A stretch of 64,000 nt of DNA. Origin: Streptomyces sp. IMTB 2501 (GTDB lineage Bacteria; Actinomycetota; Actinomycetes; Streptomycetales; Streptomycetaceae). The DNA lies in NCBI RefSeq assembly GCF_001953885.1, contig NZ_MQUS01000003.1, forward strand, positions 371,948-435,947, read 5' to 3'. Position numbers and translations under genes: made by a program. This document shows, one piece after another, positions 45,836-54,992 of the stretch. A model generated the notes under the pieces. That model was not told the origin of the DNA. It was given only the letters and a program-made list of their open reading frames with translations, and did no database searches. Each line of letters begins with the position of its first letter. The stretch's first letter is position 1.

Positions 45836-48800
45836 ATGACCGACACCGGCCAGGTCCCGGGCGAGGGACAGCCGGAGAGTGCAGGCATGGTGGAGCAGCC
45901 GGGCGTCCCCGCGCACGGTGCGTACACCTACCTCTCCGAAGCCCCCGCCGAGGACGAAGACCTGCTGTTGCCGGGTGCCCAGGGCGCGTGGGGCAACGAA
46001 GTGCCGCCACCCGCTCCGGAACCGGTGGTCGAGGCCGTCCACGAGCCGGGTCCGCACGAGACGGCCGGCCGCGACAGCGGCTCCGTCGACCTCGGTGGCG
46101 TCCGCCTGCCGGACCCGGCCCCGGCCTCCGTGCCGCCGTCGCCCATCCTCTCGGCCCCGCAGGACCCGTCGGCCGCCACCCAGCCGCCGCGCCGTCCGCT
46201 GCACCTCGGCCCGCCGATCCCTGACGCCTCCGCCAGCCCGGTCCGCTCCCTCGCCGACCGCGGCCCGGCCGGAGTTCCGGTACGGCAGCCGGGTGCGCCC
46301 GCGGCCGGCCCCGAGTACCTCGACGCCCAGCCGGTGCGCGACATGGCCCCGCAGAGCGCGGCCCCCTGGGGCGCGGCGCCCACCGCCCCCGAGACGGCCG
46401 AGGCCGGGGCACCGGTACCGGCCGCGGTGGCCCAGGTCGGCGCAACGGCCCCCGCTGGCGAAACGGTTGACCCGGCCGCCGCCCCCGCGGACCCCGTCGA
46501 GCGGACCGACACGCCCGGCGCCGCCCAGGCGGCCGTACCGGTTCCGGGTACGGCTCAGACTCAGGCTCAGGTGGTGCACGGGCACGACGGCGTGCAGTCC
46601 GTACACGGTCACGACGGGGTGTACACGGCTCCGGCCGGCACCGCTCCCGAGAGCGTGCAGCCGTCCGCCGTGGCTCCGGGACCCGAGGGCGCGGTCGCGT
46701 CCGCTGCGGCCGAAGGCCCGGACGGTGTACCGACGCCTGTTCCCGGTTACGGCCCCGAGGGCGTCCAGCAGCCGTCCGGCGAGGCCGGCCAGGGCGCGCC
46801 CGGGGGTACGGCCGCCGTGGAAGGGGGCCTCGCTACCGAAGGTGTGGCTGGTGCGCCCGCGGCCCAGGTGGAGGCCGGGCTGCCTGCCGAGGGTGCCGTG
46901 GTGGCGTCCGAGGCCGAGCAGGCCGTGGCCGTGGCGGCGGACGCTGCCGGGGACCAGGCCACGGCCGTCCAGGGAACCGATGCCTCCCCCGCGGCCGGGA
47001 CCGCTCCGGTGAACCCGGCCGAACCGGGTCCCGAGCAGCGGACAGAGGCTCCGGCAGAGGTGCAGGCAGTGGTGCCGACGGTGCCGGCCCAGGCCACGCC
47101 GGCTCAGGCCCAGGTCGCCGCCGAGGCATCCGCACCGGCTCAGCCGGGCGGCGCACCGGAGCAGGTGGAGGGCGCGCCGGTCGCCGACGCGGGACAGGCT
47201 TCCGCCGTCCCCGAGGGCGCCGTCACCGCGGTCCCCGCAGGTGCCGTCGCCGCGCAGGCTTCCCCGGTCGCCGAGGGCGCCGCCGTCCCGCAGACCCCGG
47301 CGGCTGCCGCTACGGCTGTCGAGGGGACCGTTCCCGCGCAGCGCGCCACCGAGACCCCGAACGCCGTTCCGGTACAGCAGGCGCCGGACGCGGCCCAGGT
47401 CGCCCCGCAGCCCGATCCCCACACCGCCGCGGTCGCGGAGCCGCAGCCCGGCGCGGTGGCGGGCCCCGCGTCCACCGCCCACCACGCGTCCGCCGCCGAA
47501 GCCGTACCGGCCCCCGAGCCGACGGCGACGGCCGTGCCCGACCCCGGTACCCCGGCGACTCAGGAGGCCGAGGCCCCGTCGGCCGCACCGGCCCCGGTCG
47601 CCGCCGACGGCACCGGCACCCCCGAGCCGCACCCCTACCCGGCTCAGGGCCCGCAGCTGGCCGGGCCCGTGGCGGCCGCCGAGACGGTGCCCGGCGCGCC
47701 GCAGCCCGGGCCCGCGGGCGAGCCACACCCGCAGGCCCAGCCCGAGCCGGTCGCCCCGCACGCCGTTCACCAGGTCGCCGCCGCGCCCGAGACGGCCCCC
47801 GCGACCGACCCCGGCGCCCCCGCCGGCCCGCAGACACAGCCCGCGGAAGCCGCTCCCGCACCGGCCGCGGCCGAGACCGAGTCCACGCCGGAGGCCGACC
47901 CGGTCGGCGCTTCCCCCGCGCCCCCGGAGACCGCCGACCAGCCGGAGCAGACCGGACCGCTGCCGCCCAACACGCCGTCGGCGCCGGACCCCGGGCAGCC
48001 GCTCGGGCAGTTCGTGCCGGTCGAGGGCCAGGTCCCCACCACCCCGCACCTGGCGCCGACCCCGCCGCAGCCCCTGGTCCTGCCCACGCAGGACGCACAG
48101 CAGCCGGTGGCCACGGTGCCCGCGCCCCGCGAGGGCGAGCCGGTCACCGCACCCGCGGCAGCGGCAGGGGAGCACGCCCCCGATGTCGTACAGCAAGCGG
48201 AGGACCTGCAGACCAGGGCCGCCGATCAGGAAGAGCTGGAAGAAGAGAGCACGGCCGCCGTGGCGGAAGCAGCACAGCCCACCGGCCCCGCCGCGCCCGG
48301 CTACGCCGACGCCGAGCGCGAGGCCGTCCTGAAGGTCATGCGCGAACGCCGCGACATCCGCAACGGCTTCCGCAGCGACCCCATCCCGCACGAGGTGCTG
48401 CTGCGCGTCCTGGAGGCCGCCCACACGGCGCCCTCCGTGGGCCACTCGCAGCCCTGGGACTTCGTCGTCATCCGCTCCGCCGAGACCCGGCGGACGATGC
48501 ACGAACTGGCGATGCGACAGCGCGAGGCGTACGCCAAGTCGCTGCCCAAGGGCCGGGCCAAGCAGTTCAAGGAACTGAAGATCGAGGCCATCCTCGACAC
48601 CCCGGTCAACATCGTCGTCACCGCCGACCCCACCCGCGGCGGCCGCCACACCCTCGGCCGCTACACCCAGCCGCAGATGGCGCCCTACTCCTCGGCGCTA
48701 GCGGTGGAGAACCTCTGGCTCGCCGCCCGCGCCGAAGGCCTCGGCGTCGGCTGGGTCAGCTTCTTCGACGAGCGGGAGATGGTCCGCGCGCTCGGCCTGC

Positions 48801-50017
48801 CCGAGCATCTGGAGGTCGTCGCCTACCTGTGTGTCGGGTACGTCGACGAGTTCCCGGACGAGCCCGAGCTGATGCAGGCCGGCTGGTCCAAGCGCCGCCC
48901 CCTGTCCTGGGTGGTCCATGAGGAGACGTACGGCCGCCGCGCCCTGCCCGGAGAGGAACCCCACGACCTGCTTGCCGAGACCGTCGCACAGATCCGCCCG
49001 CTCGACGCCAAGGCCCTCGGCGAGGCCTGGGAGCGGCAGAAGCGCATGACCAAGCCGGCCGGCGCGCTCGGCATGCTGGAGATCATCTCCGCACAGCTGT
49101 CCGGGCTGTCCCGGCAGTGCCCGCCGCCGATCCCGGAGCCCGCCGCCGTCGCCATCTTCGCCGGCGACCACGGTGTGCACGCCCAGGGCGTCACCCCCTG
49201 GCCGCAGGAGGTCACCGCCCAGATGGTGGCCAACTTCCTCGGCGGAGGAGCGGTCTGCAACGCCTTCGCCAACCAGGTCGGCGCCGAGGTGTGCGTGGTG
49301 GACGTCGGCGTCGCAGCCGACCTGCCCGCCACGCCCGGCCTGCTGCCCCGCAAGATCCGCGCCGGTACGTCCGACATGACCACCGGGCCCGCGATGACCC
49401 GCGAGGAGGCCAAGACGGCCATCGAGGTCGGTATCGAGACCGCCCGCGACCTGGTGGCGGCGGGCAACAAGGCGCTGCTCACCGGAGAGATGGGCATCGC
49501 CAACACCACCGCCTCCGCCGCGCTGATCTCGGTCTTCACGGGTGCCGACCCGGCGGAGGTGACCGGCCGCGGCACGGGCATCAACGACGAGACGCTGGCC
49601 CGCAAGACCGAGGTCGTCCGGCGCGCGCTGGACTTCCACCAGCCGGACCCGGCCGACCCCATCGGCGTCCTCGCGGCGATCGGCGGCTTCGAGCACGCGG
49701 CCATGGTCGGTCTCCTCCTCGGCGGCGCCTCGCTCCGTACGCCGGTGATCCTGGACGGTGTCAGCGCCGGCGCCGCGGCCCTGGTCGCCCGCGCCATCGC
49801 CCCCGAGGTCCTCGCGGCCTGCATCGCCGGCCACCGCAGCGCGGAGCCCGGCCATGTGGCCGCCCTCAACAAGCTGGGCCTGCGCCCGCTGGTCGACCTG
49901 GACCTGCGTCTGGGCGAGGGCACGGGCGCGTTGCTGGCCCTGCCGCTGGTACAGAGCACGGCCAGGGCCATGCACGAAGTGGCCACATTCGATTCGGCGG
50001 GTGTCACGGAGAAGTAG
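45836..50017 (+). CDS. Low-complexity-BluB-CobT fusion protein
   Basis: A 1393-residue protein in three parts. Residues 1 to about 820 are Ala/Pro/Glu/Val/Gly-rich with no fold evident. About 822-1030 is a BluB-type flavin-destructase (5,6-dimethylbenzimidazole synthase; RRDIRNGFRSDPIP, APSVGHSQPWDFVV, QPQMAPYSSALAVENLWLAA). About 1050-1390 is CobT, the nicotinate-nucleotide:DMB phosphoribosyltransferase (IFAGDHGVHAQGVTPWPQEV, GEMGIANTTASAAL, catalytic Glu in LRLGEGTGALLAL). The fusion would make and activate the lower B12 ligand. A GAGGGG site precedes ATG 45836. The long N-terminus is unusual. Confidence 0.93.
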   Translation: MTDTGQVPGEGQPESAGMVEQPGVPAHGAYTYLSEAPAEDEDLLLPGAQGAWGNEVPPPAPEPVVEAVHEPGPHETAGRDSGSVDLGGVRLPDPAPASVPPSPILSAPQDPSAATQPPRRPLHLGPPIPDASASPVRSLADRGPAGVPVRQPGAPAAGPEYLDAQPVRDMAPQSAAPWGAAPTAPETAEAGAPVPAAVAQVGATAPAGETVDPAAAPADPVERTDTPGAAQAAVPVPGTAQTQAQVVHGHDGVQSVHGHDGVYTAPAGTAPESVQPSAVAPGPEGAVASAAAEGPDGVPTPVPGYGPEGVQQPSGEAGQGAPGGTAAVEGGLATEGVAGAPAAQVEAGLPAEGAVVASEAEQAVAVAADAAGDQATAVQGTDASPAAGTAPVNPAEPGPEQRTEAPAEVQAVVPTVPAQATPAQAQVAAEASAPAQPGGAPEQVEGAPVADAGQASAVPEGAVTAVPAGAVAAQASPVAEGAAVPQTPAAAATAVEGTVPAQRATETPNAVPVQQAPDAAQVAPQPDPHTAAVAEPQPGAVAGPASTAHHASAAEAVPAPEPTATAVPDPGTPATQEAEAPSAAPAPVAADGTGTPEPHPYPAQGPQLAGPVAAAETVPGAPQPGPAGEPHPQAQPEPVAPHAVHQVAAAPETAPATDPGAPAGPQTQPAEAAPAPAAAETESTPEADPVGASPAPPETADQPEQTGPLPPNTPSAPDPGQPLGQFVPVEGQVPTTPHLAPTPPQPLVLPTQDAQQPVATVPAPREGEPVTAPAAAAGEHAPDVVQQAEDLQTRAADQEELEEESTAAVAEAAQPTGPAAPGYADAEREAVLKVMRERRDIRNGFRSDPIPHEVLLRVLEAAHTAPSVGHSQPWDFVVIRSAETRRTMHELAMRQREAYAKSLPKGRAKQFKELKIEAILDTPVNIVVTADPTRGGRHTLGRYTQPQMAPYSSALAVENLWLAARAEGLGVGWVSFFDEREMVRALGLPEHLEVVAYLCVGYVDEFPDEPELMQAGWSKRRPLSWVVHEETYGRRALPGEEPHDLLAETVAQIRPLDAKALGEAWERQKRMTKPAGALGMLEIISAQLSGLSRQCPPPIPEPAAVAIFAGDHGVHAQGVTPWPQEVTAQMVANFLGGGAVCNAFANQVGAEVCVVDVGVAADLPATPGLLPRKIRAGTSDMTTGPAMTREEAKTAIEVGIETARDLVAAGNKALLTGEMGIANTTASAALISVFTGADPAEVTGRGTGINDETLARKTEVVRRALDFHQPDPADPIGVLAAIGGFEHAAMVGLLLGGASLRTPVILDGVSAGAAALVARAIAPEVLAACIAGHRSAEPGHVAALNKLGLRPLVDLDLRLGEGTGALLALPLVQSTARAMHEVATFDSAGVTEK

Positions 50018-50044
50018 GTCCCCGGGCGACACGCCCGTGGATGG

Positions 50045-50066
50045 GCCCGGTACTGCGGTACCGGGC
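50045..50066 (+). terminator. Hairpin terminator after BluB-CobT gene
   Basis: GCCCGGTAC (50045-50053) and GTACCGGGC (50058-50066) form a perfect 9-base stem with a TGCG loop, 28 bases past the stop. A second small stem (GTTCCGC 50099-50105, GCGGAAC 50109-50115) follows. Confidence 0.7.
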
Positions 50067-50248
50067 ACTTGGCAACGGCCGGGCGGTTGTGGGCAGTCGT
50101 TCCGCAGGGCGGAACGGGTGGGCACAACCACCCACGGGGCCGCATCCGGCCATGTTGCCCAGCCATCGGACACCGGAGCCGGCCCCACCACCGCCAACGT
50201 AAAATCCGCACGTCAGCGCCACCGCACAGCCACCGGAGGAGCCACCCC

Positions 50249-51481
50249 ATGGCCGAACACCCCGCCTACCCCGTAGGCCTCCGTCTCTCCGGTCGCCGCG
50301 TGGTCGTCCTCGGCGCCGGCACGGTGGTCCAGCGCCGCCTTCCGGCACTCATCGCGGCCGGCGCTGACATCGTCGTCGTATCCCCCGAGGCGACTCCCTC
50401 CGTGGAGGCCATGGCGGACGCGGGCGAGCTCACCTGGGAGCGGCGCCCTTACAGGGACGGCGACCTCGCGAACGCCTGGTACGCCCTCATCGCCACCAGC
50501 GACCCGGACGCCAACGCCGCCGCCTCCGCCGAAGCGGAGCGCCACCGCGTCTGGTGCGTCCGCTCCGACGACGCCGACCAGGCCACCGCCTGGACCCCCG
50601 CGACCGGCCACAGCGAGGGCGTCACCGTCGCCGTCCTCACCATGGACGCACGCGGCCGCGACCCCCGCCACACCGCCGCCATCCGGGACGCGGTCGTGGA
50701 GGGCCTGCGCGACGGCACCCTGGTCGCCCCCCACCACCGCACCCGCGCCGCCGGCGTCGCCCTGGTCGGCGGCGGCCCCGGCGACCCCGACCTCATCACG
50801 GTCCGCGGCCGCCGCCTCCTCGCCGAGGCGGACGTCGTCATCGCCGACCGGCTCGGCCCGCGCGACCTGCTCGCCGAACTCCCGCCGCACGTCGAGGTGA
50901 TCGACGCCGCGAAGATCCCGTACGGCCGTTACATGGCCCAGGAGGCCATCAACAACGCGCTCATCGAGCACGCCAAGCAGGGCAAGTCAGTCGTACGACT
51001 CAAGGGCGGCGACCCCTTTGTCTTCGGCCGGGGCATGGAAGAGGTCCAGGCGCTCGCCGAGGCCGGTATCCCCTGCACCGTCGTTCCCGGCATCTCCAGC
51101 TCGATCTCCGTGCCCGGCGCGGCCGGCATCCCGGTCACGCACCGGGGCGTCGCCCATGAGTTCACGGTCGTCAGCGGACATGTCGCCCCGGACGACGAGC
51201 GCTCCCTGGTCGACTGGCCGTCGCTGGCCAGGCTCACCGGCACGCTCGTGATCCTGATGGGCGTCGACAAGATCGGGAAGATCGCGGAGACGCTCGTCGC
51301 GCACGGCAAGTCACCGGCGACCCCCGTCGCGCTGGTCCAGGAGGGCACGACGGCTGCCCAGCGCCGCGTCGACGCCACCCTCGCCACGGTCGCCGAGACC
51401 GTACGCGCCGAGGAAGTGAAGCCCCCGGCGGTCATCGTCATCGGCGACGTCGTGACGGTCGGCCCGCAGCCGGCCGTCTGA
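50249..51481 (+). CDS. cysG: Siroheme synthase (uroporphyrinogen-III methyltransferase)
   Basis: A 410-residue CysG-type enzyme. Residues 1 to about 150 are the precorrin-2 dehydrogenase/ferrochelatase module with a Rossmann start VVVLGAGTVVQRRLPALIAA. About 165-400 is the SUMT methyltransferase (LVGGGPGDPDLITVRGRRLL, VVRLKGGDPFVFGRGMEE, PGISSSISVPGAAGIPVTHR). It makes precorrin-2, feeding both siroheme (sulfite/nitrite reduction) and the nearby B12 genes. A TAAAAT -10 box lies at 50200-50205 and a GGAGGAG site lies eight bases before ATG 50249. Confidence 0.94.
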   Translation: MAEHPAYPVGLRLSGRRVVVLGAGTVVQRRLPALIAAGADIVVVSPEATPSVEAMADAGELTWERRPYRDGDLANAWYALIATSDPDANAAASAEAERHRVWCVRSDDADQATAWTPATGHSEGVTVAVLTMDARGRDPRHTAAIRDAVVEGLRDGTLVAPHHRTRAAGVALVGGGPGDPDLITVRGRRLLAEADVVIADRLGPRDLLAELPPHVEVIDAAKIPYGRYMAQEAINNALIEHAKQGKSVVRLKGGDPFVFGRGMEEVQALAEAGIPCTVVPGISSSISVPGAAGIPVTHRGVAHEFTVVSGHVAPDDERSLVDWPSLARLTGTLVILMGVDKIGKIAETLVAHGKSPATPVALVQEGTTAAQRRVDATLATVAETVRAEEVKPPAVIVIGDVVTVGPQPAV

Positions 51482-51602
51482 TCTCCGGTCGCCCGAGCAC
51501 CGCCCGCCGCCGGGTCACCCGTGGCTTGATCACGCGTAACCCGGGGTAACGCACCCGTTCCCAGCCGTTGGCACGACACCCAGGACAAGGCAGTATCACC
51601 CT

Positions 51603-52421
51603 GTGGCCGATCTCATCACCGTCGAGGATCCCGACGACCCGCGCCTGCGTGACTACACGGGCCTGACCGACGTGGAGCTGCGCCGCAAGCGCGAGCCCGC
51701 CGAGGGCCTGTTCATCGCGGAGGGCGAGAAGGTCATCCGCAGGGCCAAGGAAGCGGGCTACGAGATGCGCTCCATGCTGCTCTCTGCCAAGTGGGTCGAC
51801 GTCATGCGCGACGTCATCGACGAGCTTCCCGCCCCGGTCTACGCCGTGCATCCCGAACTCGCCGAGCAGGTCACCGGCTACCACGTGCACCGCGGTGCGC
51901 TCGCCTCCATGCAGCGCAAGCCGCTGCCCACGGCCGGCGAACTCCTCCGCTCCGCCCGCCGTGTCGTGGTCATGGAGTCGGTCAACGACCACACCAACAT
52001 CGGCGCGATCTTCCGCTCGGCGGCCGCCCTCGGCATGGACGCGGTCCTGCTGTCACCCGACTGCGCCGACCCGCTGTACCGCCGTAGCGTCAAGGTGTCC
52101 ATGGGCGCCGTCTTCTCGGTGCCGTACGCCCGTCTGGAGACCTGGCCGAAGGGCCTGGACTCGGTCCGCGAGGCCGGCTTCACACTGCTCGCGCTCACGC
52201 CGGACGACAAGGCCCGCAGTCTCGACGAAGCCGCCCCGCATCGGATGGACCGGGTGGCCCTGATGCTCGGCGCCGAGGGCGACGGACTGTCCACCCAGGC
52301 CCTGGTCGCCGCCGACGAATGGGTCCGCATCCCGATGTCCCACGGCGTCGACTCGCTCAACGTGGGCGCGGCCGCGGCGGTCGCCTTCTACGCGGTGGCC
52401 ACTGGCCGCCCGGAGTCCTGA
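51603..52421 (+). CDS. TrmH/SpoU-family RNA 2'-O-methyltransferase
   Basis: A 272-residue SPOUT methyltransferase. The N-terminal substrate-binding domain (to about residue 95) includes EGLFIAEGEKVIRRA. The knotted SAM domain has VVMESVNDHTNIGAIFRSAA (motif 1), VLLSPDCADPLYRRSVKVSM (motif 2) and MLGAEGDGLS...SLNVGAAAAVAFY (motif 3). It should 2'-O-methylate rRNA or tRNA. GTG 51603 is preceded, at the right distance, by a -10-like CAGTAT (51591-51596), so the transcript may be leaderless. Confidence 0.93.
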   Translation: MADLITVEDPDDPRLRDYTGLTDVELRRKREPAEGLFIAEGEKVIRRAKEAGYEMRSMLLSAKWVDVMRDVIDELPAPVYAVHPELAEQVTGYHVHRGALASMQRKPLPTAGELLRSARRVVVMESVNDHTNIGAIFRSAAALGMDAVLLSPDCADPLYRRSVKVSMGAVFSVPYARLETWPKGLDSVREAGFTLLALTPDDKARSLDEAAPHRMDRVALMLGAEGDGLSTQALVAADEWVRIPMSHGVDSLNVGAAAAVAFYAVATGRPES

Positions 52422-52453
52422 CCAGCCCCGCCCGGTTCTGCCGGCCTCCTCGG

Positions 52454-53974
52454 CTACCTCCCGAAGTCCCGGCTCTGCATCGACTCGTGCGGGTCCGGCA
52501 TCGGCACCGTGTGCCCGCCGGACATCGGCTGGTCGGGGGCGGGTGCCGCGTGCCCGTCCGACATCGGCTGGTCAGGCACCGGCGACGCCTGCCCGTCGGA
52601 CGTCGGCTGGTCGGTCACCGCCGACGGGGAGTCCTGCTGGGCGTGCTGCGGATGGCGGCCGTCGTCGTCGCCGAGCCCCCGCGCGGGACCCTGGCAGCCC
52701 TGCGCCACCGCGATGCCGAGTGCCACGAGCAGTGTCACCACCACGAACACGAACAGCCGCTGGCGCAGCAGCCGGGGATTGGCCGGCCGTCGCCCACCGC
52801 CGGTCGTACGCTGCGCCGGCCGCCCGGAACCACCGCGCGCGCCGGGACGGTTTCCGTTTCCCGGGCGCGCCCCCGGGCCGCGCGGCGCCGGAGTGGCCGG
52901 GCGAGCCGAACTCGGCCGTGCGGGAGCACCCGTACCGCCTGCGCGCGGACCGTTGCCGCCCCGCGAGGGCGGGGCACCGCGTGCCGGTACGGCGCCCCGG
53001 GAGGGGGCTCCGCCGCGCGGCACCGGGGTGCCCGGGGAGGTGCGACGCTGGGTGCGCTGCGGGTCGGGGTAGGTGTCGACGAGCCGCCCGGTGGGCCGGT
53101 CCGCCTCCGCGACGCGCGGCGCGGGCGGCCGTACGTCGGCCAGGCCCTGCGCCTCACGGGTGGCGATCTCCTTGAGCCGAAGCGACAGCTGCAGTGTGCT
53201 GGGCCGTTCGTCGGGGTCCTTCGCCAGGCAGGCCCTGAGCAGCGGGGCGAGCGCGTCCGGCACGCCGTGCAGATGCGGCTCCTCGTGCACCACCCGGTAC
53301 AGCATCACCTCGGAACTGCCCTGCCCGAACGGTGAGTCACCGGTGGAGGCGTACGCGAGGGTCGCGCCGAGCGAGAAGACGTCCGTCGCCGGGGTGACGG
53401 CCGCGCCGCGCACCTGCTCGGGCGCCAGGAAGCCGGGGGAGCCGACCGCCGTGCCGACGTGGGTGAGTGTGGAGGCACCGGTGGCCCAGGCGATGCCGAA
53501 GTCGATGATCCGCGGCCCCTTGGGGGACAGCAGGATGTTGGAGGGCTTCAGGTCCCGGTGCACGACACCGGCCTCGTGCACGGCGACCAGGCCCTCGGAG
53601 AGCGCCGCGCCGATCGCCGCGGTGTCGGCCGCGCCGAGCGGGCCCTCGTCGGCGACCTTGTCGTGCAGCGAGGGGCCGGGCACGTACTGCGTGGCGAACC
53701 AGGGCCGCTCGGCCTCCAGGTCCGCGGCGACCAGCCGGGCCGTGCAGCCGCCCCTGATCCGCCGAGCCGCCGAGACCTCACGGGCGAAGCGCGACCGGAA
53801 CTCCTGATCCTCCGCCAGATCGGGCCGGATCACTTTCAGCGCGACCCGCTGCCCCTTCTTGTCGGAGCCGAGGTAGACCACACCCATCCCGCCCGCGCCG
53901 AGCCGTCGGTGAAGCCTGAACGAGCCGACGACGCGCGGGTCCTCGCGCCTCAGGCGCATCATCGCCATGTTCAT
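52454..53974 (-). CDS. Transmembrane Ser/Thr protein kinase (PknB-type)
   Basis: A 506-residue kinase. The kinase domain (about residues 15-270) is canonical: GAGGMGVVY loop, VALKVI lysine, HRDLKPSNILL, IDFGIAW and PEQVRG. A Pro/Arg/Gly-rich linker follows, then one membrane span (LFVFVVVTLLVALGIAVA, near 405-425) and an extracellular tail with repeats of DQPMSDGHxxPxP. It therefore has its sensor tail outside. ATG 53974 is chosen over GTG 54004 because family N-termini fit. It is convergent with the methyltransferase gene. Confidence 0.93.
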   Translation of the reverse strand: MNMAMMRLRREDPRVVGSFRLHRRLGAGGMGVVYLGSDKKGQRVALKVIRPDLAEDQEFRSRFAREVSAARRIRGGCTARLVAADLEAERPWFATQYVPGPSLHDKVADEGPLGAADTAAIGAALSEGLVAVHEAGVVHRDLKPSNILLSPKGPRIIDFGIAWATGASTLTHVGTAVGSPGFLAPEQVRGAAVTPATDVFSLGATLAYASTGDSPFGQGSSEVMLYRVVHEEPHLHGVPDALAPLLRACLAKDPDERPSTLQLSLRLKEIATREAQGLADVRPPAPRVAEADRPTGRLVDTYPDPQRTQRRTSPGTPVPRGGAPSRGAVPARGAPPSRGGNGPRAGGTGAPARPSSARPATPAPRGPGARPGNGNRPGARGGSGRPAQRTTGGGRRPANPRLLRQRLFVFVVVTLLVALGIAVAQGCQGPARGLGDDDGRHPQHAQQDSPSAVTDQPTSDGQASPVPDQPMSDGHAAPAPDQPMSGGHTVPMPDPHESMQSRDFGR

Positions 53975-54004
53975 CCCCGCTGCCCGGTCCCTGTGACGTG
54001 GCAC

Positions 54005-54576
54005 AGCTTACGTTTCCACGGCCGCTGGCGCGCAGAGGCCGCGCCCTCCGGGCCGGACGGATTGTGCCGGTCACCGGTGGGACATGAAACACGGTCAGGA
54101 AGTCGGTACCTTCCGGGACATTGGGCCTCACGTTCCGTCAACCATTCCTGGAGGCAAGGACGTTGAGGTCACCCGACAGCAGGCGACGCCGGGTCGCACA
54201 GCCGCCGCACGGGCACTCGGGGGCGCCAGGAGACCCGGGCGCGGAACGGATCACGAACCGGACACAGCGTACGTCCCATCCCTGGCAGGAGTGATCGAAG
54301 TCACTCCCGTCGCTCCACGGGATGCTTCGGACATGACCGGAACGGCGGGCGACCCCTCCGGGAAGACCCCGAGACCAGGACCCGCGTCTCCACCCAGGGG
54401 AGTACTTCCCAGGTCATGGCTCATCCTCCGGGAGGCCCGGCAATCGGTACGAGGGCATGACGCCCGGTGCCCGCCCCGCGCATAGATTTGAGGTCAAGCG
54501 GCGGGTGCAGCACTCGTCCCCCGAGGTCAGACACCCGCCGCTGCCGAAGACAACCGAAACGGTCAGGAGAGGGACC
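54005..54576. other. 572-base region without a clear gene
   Basis: It must contain the kinase promoter and that of the small membrane-protein gene. An 18-base symmetric element GAGTGA-TCGAAG-TCACTC lies at 54289-54306. A possible 43-codon ORF starts at TTG 54163, eight bases after a GGAGG, and ends in that element (54294). It is Arg/Pro-rich and has no recognised relatives, so its coding status is doubtful. No RNA gene was recognised. Confidence 0.4.
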
Positions 54577-54753
54577 ATGGCCTACACGGCACCGCGACGC
54601 ACGACGTTCGCACCCCGCCGGACGGGCCGTCGCCACCCCTTGGTGGCGACGCTCATGGCCCTTCCCCTGGCGGCCCTGCTCCTGCTCGTCTTCGACGGCT
54701 GGGAGACGGTGGCCACACAGGCGTCGTCCGTGGGTGCGATGCTGGGGCGCTGA
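54577..54753 (+). CDS. 58-residue single-span membrane protein
   Basis: A small protein starting MAYTAPRRTTFAPRR, with a basic N-terminus, one membrane helix (LVATLMALPLAALLLLVFDG) and a short outside tail. A GGAGAGGGACC ribosome site precedes ATG 54577 and selects it over an in-frame upstream start. I believe similar proteins are conserved in Streptomyces, but no function is known. It is followed by a strong hairpin at 54841. Confidence 0.7.
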   Translation: MAYTAPRRTTFAPRRTGRRHPLVATLMALPLAALLLLVFDGWETVATQASSVGAMLGR

Positions 54754-54840
54754 GCGGCGCCCCAGACCCGGAAGAGCGGTCCGGGTGGGGACATCCATCC
54801 AGGAAACCCCGTGGGGACGGGGGTGCGGCGGACGGCACAA

Positions 54841-54872
54841 ATGCCGGCGCAGCTGGGGAGCTGCGCCGGCAT
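54841..54872. terminator. Perfect 14-bp inverted repeat hairpin
   Basis: ATGCCGGCGCAGCT and its exact reverse complement are separated by GGGG. It lies 87 bases after the small membrane-protein gene and 120 bases before the phosphotransferase. It is symmetric, so it could terminate in either direction; it lacks a T-tract. Confidence 0.7.
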
Positions 54873-54992
54873 GCGCCGTTCATGGGGGCGGTACGTCCTT
54901 CCAGGTGCGGGCGACCCACGTAGCGGCGGGCGGACCGTGCCGCCGGTGCGGCACCCGTCCCGCAGGAAGCGGCACGCGGCCGGCGCCGGGAA

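Noticed and set aside
45764..48649. A 961-codon open frame antisense to the BluB-CobT fusion gene
   Set aside because: It mirrors the low-complexity coding region; GC-rich codons rarely give antisense stops. It has no domain, and the plus-strand frame has recognised enzymes at its end.
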